Below are positions 49,114-56,820 of a stretch of DNA of 64,000 nt, piece by piece; the stretch's first letter is position 1; each line of letters starts with the position of its first letter. Under the pieces are notes generated by a model. The model worked only from the letters and a program-made list of their open reading frames with translations. It did no database searches and was not told the DNA's origin. The stretch lies in NCBI RefSeq assembly GCF_000317025.1, contig NC_019689.1, forward strand, positions 3,302,024-3,366,023. Direction: 5' to 3'. The translations under genes and the position numbers were made by a program. The stretch comes from Pleurocapsa sp. PCC 7327. Lineage in GTDB: Bacteria > Cyanobacteriota > Cyanobacteriia > Cyanobacteriales > Microcystaceae.

Positions 49114-49190
49114 TCTAACAGGTTGTCCCAAAAGTATAGTATGTCATGTTGAGCGGAGCGATCGCGAAAGGAAACATCTTATAGCAATTC
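49114..49190. repeat. Dispersed repeat, copy 2 (partner at 33261)
   Basis: The first 23 bases are identical to 33261-33283, then ATGTCATGTTGAGCGGAGCGATCGCGAA and GAAACATCTT follow. The GTCATGTTGAGCG..GAAACATCT vocabulary is common in intergenic hairpin repeats of cyanobacteria. Confidence 0.7.
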
Positions 49191-49235
49191 GCAATTGGCA
49201 ATTATCAGTTCGCCATTAGTCAGCAGCTATTAGCC

Positions 49236-49320
49236 GTCGGGGAATGAATTCCCCGTCTAATATATAAAGTCCATTAAAATGGACTGAAACACTTGTTTAG
49301 TCGTATGAAGACGACTTCGC
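49236..49320. repeat. Triple-hairpin intergenic repeat
   Basis: Three successive small palindromes: GGGGAATGAATTCCCC (49239-49254), AGTCCATTAAAATGGACT (49268-49285) and AGTCGTATGAAGACGACT (about 49299-49316). This fits a known style of cyanobacterial dispersed repeat. No coding capacity. Confidence 0.75.
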
Positions 49321-49453
49321 ATATGAGGCAGCGAGAGAACATCAAGGGGCATATTATTGACAATGGTGCAAGTTTTACATAAGACGGACTTGATATTTAG
49401 GGGAAAAGAAATTTATTTCTTGGTGAAATCAAGTCACAATCAAATAAACTCGG

Positions 49454-49897
49454 CTAAAAAGTAGCCCGAACTTTACTGGTAATGCGCAGAACTGACTCTT
49501 GCTCGAATTGTTGTTTATATTTTTTAATAATTGCTCGAATGGCTTGCTCCTTCTCAAAACTGGGTTCATAGAGTAAGATTAACATCTTGTTTTTTTCTCT
49601 CAGTATCGTTCCAGAGGAGTTTAAATACTGTCCGTAACCCTCTAAAACCGTTAATCCTTCTCGAAAATGCGGCGTAATCTCGTCATTCAAAAATTGCTGC
49701 CATTGAACTTCCGTTATTTGTTTCCCCTGTGGCAAAGAGGTACCAAAATACAACTCATCTTTGATTAAGATCTGAGAGTTAGCCTCAACCGCAGAGACAG
49801 CAGTAGTTTCTTGAATTTTTGAATACGGAGCGATCGCGCCAGTTAACAATAAACTGATAAAAAACAGAATTCCCAGACGGTTGAGTCGAGTCTTCAT
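49454..49897 (-). CDS. DUF3574 secreted protein
   Basis: A 147-residue protein with an N-terminal hydrophobic signal-like segment (LGILFFISLLLTGAIAPYS, about 8-26). The conserved DUF3574 core follows: ELYFGTSLPQGKQITEVQWQQFLNDEITPHFREGLTVLEGYGQY, then REKNKMLILLYEP and a C-terminal KYKQQFEQESVLRITSKVRATF. It is probably periplasmic. The family has no assigned function. It stands alone and is followed by repeats downstream. Confidence 0.82.
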   Translation of the reverse strand: MKTRLNRLGILFFISLLLTGAIAPYSKIQETTAVSAVEANSQILIKDELYFGTSLPQGKQITEVQWQQFLNDEITPHFREGLTVLEGYGQYLNSSGTILREKNKMLILLYEPSFEKEQAIRAIIKKYKQQFEQESVLRITSKVRATF

Positions 49898-50006
49898 GGA
49901 TTAAACGATAGACTGAGAGATTTTTAGGGGTTGCATAATAACGATATGAACCTGGGAAAATTGTTATGCAATGTTTGCCCGGCAACTCGACGTAAATCTG
50001 GTTCGA

Positions 50007-50906
50007 TTATCGATCGCCTCGTTCGTATTTAGATTGGGCAATGCCGATTTTTCGATAAAGATCGTCCCCCGATCCTGGCAAAAGTTGACTTTCAATCCAA
50101 TCGGAAGGTAAAGATTCTCGCTTGCCGATGAGGAGGATTCCATTGGCAAGCAAGCGATCGCAAATTTGTTGCAGGATTTCCCGTTGTAAGGTTGGCTCGA
50201 AATAGGTGAAAACTAAATTTCGGCATAAAATGAGGTGAAAAGAGCCATTTGGCATCTCCTTTCGGATATCTTGGCGATCGAAGCGAATTCTTTCCTTAAA
50301 GATAGGCTTGATGCAATATTGCTCGCTGTTGATAGTAAAAGCTTCTGCGATCCATTCTTGAGGGAGTTCCTTGAGCGTTCCTAGTTTATAACAACCTTGA
50401 CTCGCTCTTGAGAGCAAATATTCATCAATATCAGTTGCCAAGATGTCTAAAGGCAAATAGAATTGCGATCGCGCCAAACAGAAATGTTCGATAAGTTTGA
50501 GCGTATAAACTTCTTCTCCTGAAGCACAGCCAGCACTCCAGCAACAAAGGCTTTTGTCGCCCCTTTCAGTAGCCAACCGCGCCAAAGCGATTAGTTCCTG
50601 GGTTAATTGCGCGAATACCCGCGAATCTCGATAAAAACGAGAAATAGTGATTCGGCAGCAAGCATCTACCACTGACCATTCTTCAGCATGAGTAGCGAGA
50701 TAGACAGAGTAACTGGAAAAGTCTTCTAGTTCTAATTCTTTGATGCGATGTTTCAACCGCTTGCAGACTTGCTGGCGCACTCGCCGAAACCCCGACCAAC
50801 GCAAGTGTAATTTAGGGAGGATTTCCTGTAAAAAGCGGACGCATTCGCAATCTTTCATTGAGTCAGATTTTTGTTGAGCGATCGCGCAGTTTGTTTGAGA
50901 TAACAT
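50007..50906 (-). CDS. CheR-type glutamate methyltransferase
   Basis: About 300 residues of the CheR family, which methylates glutamates of chemoreceptors with S-adenosylmethionine. After a helical N-terminal domain (VRQQVCKRLKHRIKELELEDFSSYSVYLA), the SAM-binding part has LCCWSAGCASGEEVYTL, DILATDIDEYLLSRA and HLILCRNLVFTYFEP. The RFYRDSRVF stretch lines up with the CheR TRFFRD motif. The gene is not beside chemotaxis genes; it may act on a distant receptor or, as in PilJ-type systems, on phototaxis. The start is uncertain: ATGs at 50930, 50906 and 50858 are all in frame. Confidence 0.88.
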   Translation of the reverse strand: MLSQTNCAIAQQKSDSMKDCECVRFLQEILPKLHLRWSGFRRVRQQVCKRLKHRIKELELEDFSSYSVYLATHAEEWSVVDACCRITISRFYRDSRVFAQLTQELIALARLATERGDKSLCCWSAGCASGEEVYTLKLIEHFCLARSQFYLPLDILATDIDEYLLSRASQGCYKLGTLKELPQEWIAEAFTINSEQYCIKPIFKERIRFDRQDIRKEMPNGSFHLILCRNLVFTYFEPTLQREILQQICDRLLANGILLIGKRESLPSDWIESQLLPGSGDDLYRKIGIAQSKYERGDR

Positions 50907-51000
50907 AAAGCATCTCTCAGGCGATCGCAATGCTGAAGTTATTAAAATTTAACCAGGAGAGGGAAACCCTATTATGAAACCTGGGATTAACTTAGATTCC

Positions 51001-51152
51001 TGGTTGACTGACAAATCTTTGTCCCCTCATCCCTAAATCCCTTCCCCCACAAGGGGTAAAGGGACTTCAGGCAAAAGTTTTAAGTTGAAAAGCCTCTCCC
51101 GCTCTGGGAGAGGGGTTAGGGTGAGGGCGATTTGAGTTTTGTCAGTCAATCA
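51001..51152. mobile_element. MITE-like element with perfect 12-bp terminal inverted repeats
   Basis: TTGACTGACAAA at 51004-51015 is repeated inverted at 51138-51149, and the match extends to 15 bp with one mismatch. The interior (51018-51122) is the block also present at 8873-8976. At about 150 bp it has no gene, and sits in the gap between cheR and the aminotransferase gene. No clear target-site duplication was seen. It may be a non-autonomous transposable element. Confidence 0.65.
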
Positions 51153-51160
51153 GCTTATCT

Positions 51161-52360
51161 TTAAGCAAACACTTCAGGTTGATAGCGAATTCCCGCTTGC
51201 TTGAGACGGAGCAATGCTTCTCCCAAGCGATCGCGATCGGCAATTAAACTAATTCTTACATATCCTTCCCCTCCTTCGCCAAAAGCATTCCCAGGAGTCA
51301 CCACGACTCCGGTTTTCTGTAAAACATCGAGGGCAAAATCCGCAGAATTTATGCCCACCGGACAAGGTACCCACAGATACATCGTGGCTTTAGAAAGAGG
51401 AATATTCCAACCCAATTCTGCCAATCCTTGGATGAGAAAATCGCGACGTTCGCGATAGCGATCTTGCACTTGTTTGATATGACTGTCTGGTAATTGCAAA
51501 GCGGTTTCGGCTGCGGTTTGAATAGCAGCAAAAATGCCGTAATCGAGGTTGGTTTTTAGAGTGCGCAAACCTTGAATAATGTCCGAATTTCCGACCACAA
51601 ATCCCACGCGCCAGCCTGCCATATTGTAAGTTTTGGACAAGGTATGAAATTCAACCCCGATTTCTTTTGCGCCGGGAATTTGTAATAAACTGGTAGGTTG
51701 ATAGCCGTCAAATGCCAACTCTGCGTAACAGAGATCGTGTACGAGCATGATTTCGTAGTGGCAAGCAAAAGCGACGACTTCTTCAAAAAATTCTCTAGGA
51801 GCAGTCGCCGTCGTAGGATTGCTGGGATAGTTGAAGTAGAGAATCTTTGCTTGTCGCGCCACTTCCTCTGGAATCGCAGACAGCTCGATTAACCAGTCTT
51901 TTTCCGCTTTTAGCATTAAGGGATAGATTTTGCCGCCAGCAATCAAGGGACCGCGAAAATGAGGCGGATAAGAAGGACTGGGAACGAGAACGAGATCGCC
52001 TGGGTTGATATAGGCAAGGGCGAGGTGAGTGAGTCCTTCCTTCGATCCTAGTAGGGGTAAGGCTTCGCTATCGGGATCGAGATCGACATCGTAGCAACGT
52101 TTGTACCAATTGGTGATGGCACGACGGAAGCTAGCCGTGCCTTCAAAGGGAGGATAGCCGTGGGTTTGGGGTTTTCCAAGAGACTCGATCGCCGCCTCAA
52201 TTACTGGTTCAGGCGCAAATCCATCTGGATTGCCCATCCCTAAATCGATCAAATCTAGTCCCTGTTCTCTCGCTCGTGCTTTGAGTTCGTCAAGACGAGC
52301 AAAAACATAAGTCGGTAATGCTTTCAGGCGATCGGCACGGCTAATCCAATTTACACTCAT
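51161..52360 (-). CDS. Class I/II aminotransferase (AlaC-like)
   Basis: A 399-residue fold-type I PLP aminotransferase. Landmarks are DLGMGNPDG, GYPPFEG, LLGSKEGL, FNYPSNPTTA, VHDLCYAELAF, SKTYNMAGWRVGF (Schiff-base lysine) and ISLIADRDRL. It resembles alanine/aspartate-type transaminases, not the LL-diaminopimelate type, which begins differently. The ATG at 52360 gives MSVNWISRADRLKALPTYVF; the frame to 52414 adds 18 unlikely residues. It lies 149 bp downstream of the acyl-CoA dehydrogenase gene on the same strand. Confidence 0.92.
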   Translation of the reverse strand: MSVNWISRADRLKALPTYVFARLDELKARAREQGLDLIDLGMGNPDGFAPEPVIEAAIESLGKPQTHGYPPFEGTASFRRAITNWYKRCYDVDLDPDSEALPLLGSKEGLTHLALAYINPGDLVLVPSPSYPPHFRGPLIAGGKIYPLMLKAEKDWLIELSAIPEEVARQAKILYFNYPSNPTTATAPREFFEEVVAFACHYEIMLVHDLCYAELAFDGYQPTSLLQIPGAKEIGVEFHTLSKTYNMAGWRVGFVVGNSDIIQGLRTLKTNLDYGIFAAIQTAAETALQLPDSHIKQVQDRYRERRDFLIQGLAELGWNIPLSKATMYLWVPCPVGINSADFALDVLQKTGVVVTPGNAFGEGGEGYVRISLIADRDRLGEALLRLKQAGIRYQPEVFA

Positions 52361-52508
52361 TGCTACGGATTGACACAAATGTAAATACACATAGGCAATT
52401 ATTGTCTCATTCAAATGAGCCTTTGCGCTAATTTTTAAGATCTCGTTTTTCTAACAGACTTTTTTGTAGGATAGCTCAACTTCGCTCGAAGCTGCTGCTA
52501 CGGGGCGA

Positions 52509-55019
52509 CTATCCCATCGATCTAGTTTGCTGCTGTACAGGAGTTTTTGTTGCCACGGCGATCGGCTTGACATCCGATCGATACTCTTCTAACGTAAACG
52601 AATCTACCTGAATCGCATCGTTGCGAGCAGCCTCTGCCTCACGGATTAGCTCGATATCTTGCTTGCTAATGACACTAGTCTCTAAAGCTTGTGCTATTAA
52701 CCGTTCGGGTTTCTGCGGCGACAGTTTACCAGCACGGATGGCAGCTTTGATAGTTTTGAGAACTGGCTCGACTTGAGACGATAGCAGGAAGGCGCGTTCT
52801 AATCGTCCCAAGGCTTCGTTTGCATCGTCAGGAATATGAATGCCTGCGGTGAGTCTATCTCGCAGCAGTCCAGGAGTTTGCAGGATCTGGGCAATTTGGC
52901 TGCCAAGCTGGTCGCCTGGTTGAGTTCCAATCGGATTCAGTCGCCACCACCAAGCAACAAGTTCCCGAAGCACGGGCAGATTGTTAAAAATTCCTTCAAA
53001 TCCTTGTTGAATTTGGGCAAAAGCATACTGCATCGCCCAGTGGACTAGGGGAAGATCTGACTGTTGGCGACCTTCCGCCTCGAACCGACGCAGCGTAGCA
53101 GTCCCCAGATACATCCAAGAAAGAATATCGGCAAATCGTCCGGTCAGTTTTTCTCGTCGCTTTAGCGTACCGCCGAAGAAAATGAGCGCTAGGTCAGTGA
53201 GGAAGGCAAAGGTTGCCGAAGCCCACGCCAACTTGCGATAGTATTTAGCTGTAGCGCCAGAAACTGGGGAACGAGCCAAGTAACCGCGAGAAAGGTTGAG
53301 GAGAACGGCACGGAAGCCATTGCGAACCATCCAGCCGAGATGATGCCAGAAAGCGCGATCGAAAGCCGCAACATCGGACTGGTTGAGCGCTTCGATTTCT
53401 GCATAGATATAGGGATGACAGCGAATCGCCCCTTGACCGAAGATAATCATCGTGCGAGTGAGGATATTTGCGCCTTCGACCGTGATGGGAATGGGGGTTG
53501 CGGTGTAAATATTTGCCAGCAAGTTTCTCGGTCCCCGACAAATGCCAGCCCCGCCGAGAATGTCCATGCCATCATTGATAATTTTGCGCGACAGTTCGGT
53601 GAAGTTGTATTTTGCGATCGCAGAAATTACCGCAGGCTGTTCCCCTTTATCGACTGCGCCGCAAGTATAAATCCGCCCAGCCTCCATCAGATAAGTCAGT
53701 CCGCCAATACGGGCTAAAGGTTCCTCAATGCCTTCAAAACGACCGATAGAAAGACCAAACTGATGCCTTACCGTTGCATAAGCCCCCGTTACTCGCGTCA
53801 CCAGCTTGGCAATGCCAGTACAGGCAGCCGGAAAACTAATCCCTCGACCTGCCGCTAGGGATTGCATAAGCATTTTCCATCCTTGCCCCGCCTGTTCGAC
53901 ACCGCCGATAATCTGGTCAACAGACACGATGACATCATGCCCTTCAAGGGGAGAGTTATAAAAAGGTACTCCCATTGGGTCATGTCGCCTTTCCAGTACG
54001 ACTCCCGGCGTATCCGCAGGAATCAAAGCACAGGTAATCCCCACATCTTCCCCTTTGCCGAGAAGATTGTCAGGATCTCGCAGTCTAAATGCTAATCCAA
54101 TCAGAGTCGCGATCGCGCCGAGGGTGATGTAACGTTTTTTCCAGTTGAGGCGCAGATAAAGCTTGCCATCCGTTCCTTTAAACACAATCCCCTCTGAAAC
54201 GATACTGGCTGCATCCGACCCAGCATTGGGTTCGGTCAGGGCAAAACAAGGAATTTCCTCACCTCGCGCCAGTCGCGGCAGATAATATTCCTTCTGTTCG
54301 GGAGTGCCGTAGCGAAGTAACAGTTTGGCAGGACCGAGAGAATTAGTAACGCCGACGGTTGCCGTGTAGATAAAAGAACGCGATGCCAATTTCATCATCA
54401 CGGTACTGTAATCCAAGCTGGAAAAGCCCAACCCGCCATATTCCTTGGGAATTATCGCCCCCAAAAAGCGCTCTTGTTTGAGATAGTCCCATACTTGGGG
54501 GGGAAAATCCTTGCGGCTGTAAATTTCCCAATCGGTTGTCATGCGACAGACTTGTTCGACTGGACCATCTAGAAATGCTTGAAGTTCCGGCGAAATCTGG
54601 GGATAGGGTTCGCTGTTGAGGCGTTGGAAATTGGGACTGCCAGAAAAGAACTCCCCATCCACCCACACCGTCCCCGCTTCAATTGCCGCCCGTTCCGTTT
54701 CCGAAATGGTCGGCAATAGTTTTAATGCTTCGATCCTTTTCACAACTTGAGAGGTAATAATCGCACGTCGCAGCACCGGAATATTCAAAACAGCAGCCAC
54801 AATGCCAAAACAGATCCAGACCCAGATGGGTACATTAAACGCTGCTAGAACTGCTGCCAAATACAACGACCATACCCAAAGAGGAACGCCGATATAGCCA
54901 AGCAATAGGAAAAGAAACAGGAATAGGAATATAGGCATGTAGATAGACGCGGTGACGCGGAGAAATGGGGAGGTGGGGAAGGCTTTTAAGTAATTTTCTA
55001 AGGAAAGGAAAGAAATCAT
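52509..55019 (-). CDS. fadE: Acyl-CoA dehydrogenase, FadE-like
   Basis: An 836-residue acyl-CoA dehydrogenase, close in length to E. coli FadE (about 814). Residues 20-90 hold three hydrophobic helices, so it is membrane-bound. The dehydrogenase core has PKEYGGLGFSSLDYSTVMMKLAS, ALTEPNAGSDAAS, PADTPGVVLERRHDPMG, AAGRGISFPAACTG and ILGGAGICRGPRNLLANIYTATPI. The C-terminal 200 residues match the FadE-type extension. It catalyses the first, FAD-dependent step of beta-oxidation. The ATG at 55019 has AGGG upstream; an extension to 55088 is not family-like. Downstream of the thiolase and FadB-like genes across a decayed gene at 55.1-55.4 kb. Confidence 0.93.
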   Translation of the reverse strand: MISFLSLENYLKAFPTSPFLRVTASIYMPIFLFLFLFLLLGYIGVPLWVWSLYLAAVLAAFNVPIWVWICFGIVAAVLNIPVLRRAIITSQVVKRIEALKLLPTISETERAAIEAGTVWVDGEFFSGSPNFQRLNSEPYPQISPELQAFLDGPVEQVCRMTTDWEIYSRKDFPPQVWDYLKQERFLGAIIPKEYGGLGFSSLDYSTVMMKLASRSFIYTATVGVTNSLGPAKLLLRYGTPEQKEYYLPRLARGEEIPCFALTEPNAGSDAASIVSEGIVFKGTDGKLYLRLNWKKRYITLGAIATLIGLAFRLRDPDNLLGKGEDVGITCALIPADTPGVVLERRHDPMGVPFYNSPLEGHDVIVSVDQIIGGVEQAGQGWKMLMQSLAAGRGISFPAACTGIAKLVTRVTGAYATVRHQFGLSIGRFEGIEEPLARIGGLTYLMEAGRIYTCGAVDKGEQPAVISAIAKYNFTELSRKIINDGMDILGGAGICRGPRNLLANIYTATPIPITVEGANILTRTMIIFGQGAIRCHPYIYAEIEALNQSDVAAFDRAFWHHLGWMVRNGFRAVLLNLSRGYLARSPVSGATAKYYRKLAWASATFAFLTDLALIFFGGTLKRREKLTGRFADILSWMYLGTATLRRFEAEGRQQSDLPLVHWAMQYAFAQIQQGFEGIFNNLPVLRELVAWWWRLNPIGTQPGDQLGSQIAQILQTPGLLRDRLTAGIHIPDDANEALGRLERAFLLSSQVEPVLKTIKAAIRAGKLSPQKPERLIAQALETSVISKQDIELIREAEAARNDAIQVDSFTLEEYRSDVKPIAVATKTPVQQQTRSMG

Positions 55020-55154
55020 AGTTTTATCCCTGCTAAAATCATCAAACTTAAAGGACGCGGCGATGCGGAAAGACGAGGACGCACACAAGAGAGAAAGAAG
55101 CGATATGAGAATGAGAGAAGAGAATACTAAAAAGAAATGAGTAGATCGGCGTGA

Positions 55155-55490
55155 AGAGATTTAGCAATAGCAAATATTCGCTCGTTTAAAGAGTTAAGGG
55201 TTTGGCAAAATGCGATCGATACAGCCATGACGATTTTTGAGCTAATCAAATCTTTTCCCATAGAAGAACGCTATTCTCTAAGCGACCAAATTCGCCGCTC
55301 TACCCGTTCTGTAGCTGCAAATATTTCAGAAGCTTGGAGAAAAAGAAGATATCCAGCAGCATTTGTTAGTAAACTCAATGACGCTGAAAGTGAGGCATCT
55401 GAAACTCACAGCCCAAACGATGAACTTAGGAAGATGACAAATTCTCAATCACCCCTGCTACACCCATGCCGCCACCAACGCACATGGTAA
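55155..55490 (+). pseudogene. Four-helix-bundle (rRNA-intervening-sequence) protein, truncated
   Basis: A four-helix-bundle protein of the 23S rRNA IVS type. IRSFKELRVWQNAIDTAMTIF, then FELIKSFPIEERYSLSDQIRRSTRSVAANISEAWRKRR and FVSKLNDAESEASET match the family through about residue 85. No start codon is in frame before the homology begins, and an ATG at 55137 is separated from it by a TGA at 55152. After ASETH the frame runs into antisense of the thiolase gene, so the last third is lost. It is probably a broken gene. No adjacent rRNA is present; such genes also occur outside rRNA. Confidence 0.75.
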
Positions 55491-56610
55491 CCAGACCGTA
55501 GCGAATGCCGCGACGCTTCATTTCATGCAATAAAGTTGCTGTCAGTTTCGCACCCGTACATCCCAAAGGATGACCCAGCGCGATCGCACCTCCATTAACA
55601 TTGACAATATCTTCGTTAAGACCAAGTTTGCGAATAACAGCGAGAGATTGAACGGCAAAGGCTTCATTCAATTCGATCAAACCGATGTCGTCCAGCGTCA
55701 GCCCTACCTGCTTGAGGACTTTCGGCACCGCTTCTATCGGTCCGATGCCCATAATCTCTGGCGGAACGCCCGCAACGACATACCCCAACAATCGCCCCAA
55801 GGGTTGCACGCCGAGTTCGTTAACCATGCGATCGCTCATGATGACTGTCGCCGCTGCACCATCAGAAGTTTGGGATGAGTTGCCCGCCGTCACCGTACCG
55901 CCGACGCGAAACACGGGTTGCAAATTAGCCAAAGCTTCCAGACTGGTATCGGGACGAGGACCCTCATCCACCTGAAAAACTTTCTCCATCGACTGCGGTT
56001 TGCCATCGATGTAGTGCGTTTCTTTTACGGGAACCGGGACGATTTCCTCGGCAAAACGACCTTGCCCAATTGCGTCCAAGGCGCGTTGGTGCGATCGCAG
56101 GGCAAAGGCATCTTGTTCTTCGCGAGAAATCCGATATTGCCGCGCGACATTTTCTGCTGTGAGACCCATGGTCATGTATACCTCTGGCTTTTGTGCCAGA
56201 AGATCTGGGTTGGGCAAGAGATCGTGTCCTCCCATGGGAATCAAACTCATCGATTCGGTTCCCCCTGCCACTACTACCTCTGCCTGTCCGGTCATAATCG
56301 CCCCAGTTGCCATGGCAATTGCTTGCAGTCCAGATGCACAAAAGCGATTAATTGTCAAGCCTGCCACCGCATCGGGCAATCCTGCTCGCTGAGCGATCGT
56401 CCGTCCCAGATTGAATCCCTGTTCTGCTTCGGGAAAGGCACAGCCAAAGATGACATCATCGATGCGTACCGGATCGAGATTTTTCACTCGCGCGATCGCT
56501 TCTTTAACAACAACTGCTCCCATATCGTCCGGGCGAACGTTGCGTAGCGTCCCGCGCGGTGCTTTTCCAATAGCAGTCCTGACGCTGCAGACAATATAAG
56601 CTTCTTTCAT
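55426..56610 (-). CDS. fadA: Acetyl-CoA acetyltransferase / 3-ketoacyl-CoA thiolase
   Basis: A 394-residue thiolase. The nucleophilic cysteine is in [14 protein letters not shown] (about residue 90), the [11 protein letters not shown] motif carries active-site Asn/Glu, and the acid/base residues lie in [17 protein letters not shown] (His) and [11 protein letters not shown] (Cys, about 382). It cleaves 3-ketoacyl-CoA in beta-oxidation, or condenses acetyl-CoA. It is followed 210 bp upstream by the FadB-like gene. Because a dehydrogenase and hydratase are encoded alongside, the degradative role is favoured. Confidence 0.94.
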   Translation of the reverse strand: MKEAYIVCSVRTAIGKAPRGTLRNVRPDDMGAVVVKEAIARVKNLDPVRIDDVIFGCAFPEAEQGFNLGRTIAQRAGLPDAVAGLTINRFCASGLQAIAMATGAIMTGQAEVVVAGGTESMSLIPMGGHDLLPNPDLLAQKPEVYMTMGLTAENVARQYRISREEQDAFALRSHQRALDAIGQGRFAEEIVPVPVKETHYIDGKPQSMEKVFQVDEGPRPDTSLEALANLQPVFRVGGTVTAGNSSQTSDGAAATVIMSDRMVNELGVQPLGRLLGYVVAGVPPEIMGIGPIEAVPKVLKQVGLTLDDIGLIELNEAFAVQSLAVIRKLGLNEDIVNVNGGAIALGHPLGCTGAKLTATLLHEMKRRGIRYGLVTMCVGGGMGVAGVIENLSSS

Positions 56611-56820
56611 AATTTGTCCTTTGATTTTGAATTTTGGATTGGGGATTGGTCACTTGTTATGAGTCATTAGTCATTGGTCATTTGATGAAAGGATTGAGGA
56701 TTGTGAGTGGTTATTGGTTAATAGTTAGTTTTCTCCCCATCCCCCACTCTCGCCGTCCCCCCGTCTTCCAGTCTCCCTTGTCTCCCCACACTCACCACGC
56801 TCTCCCCTCTCCGCGTCCTA

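Larger units (their letters stand above)
48926..49453. other. Intergenic region with two repeat types
   Basis: About 530 bp without a gene. It contains the copy-2 repeat at 49114-49190 and the triple-hairpin element at 49236-49320. The flanks are AT-rich. Confidence 0.5.

Noticed and set aside
51161-52360. LL-diaminopimelate aminotransferase
   Set aside because: The cyanobacterial enzyme of lysine synthesis has a different N-terminal half; this protein fits the AlaC-like group.
55918-56547. Antisense open frame of 209 codons over the thiolase gene
   Set aside because: The thiolase motifs are on the other strand and intact; this frame has no conserved features.
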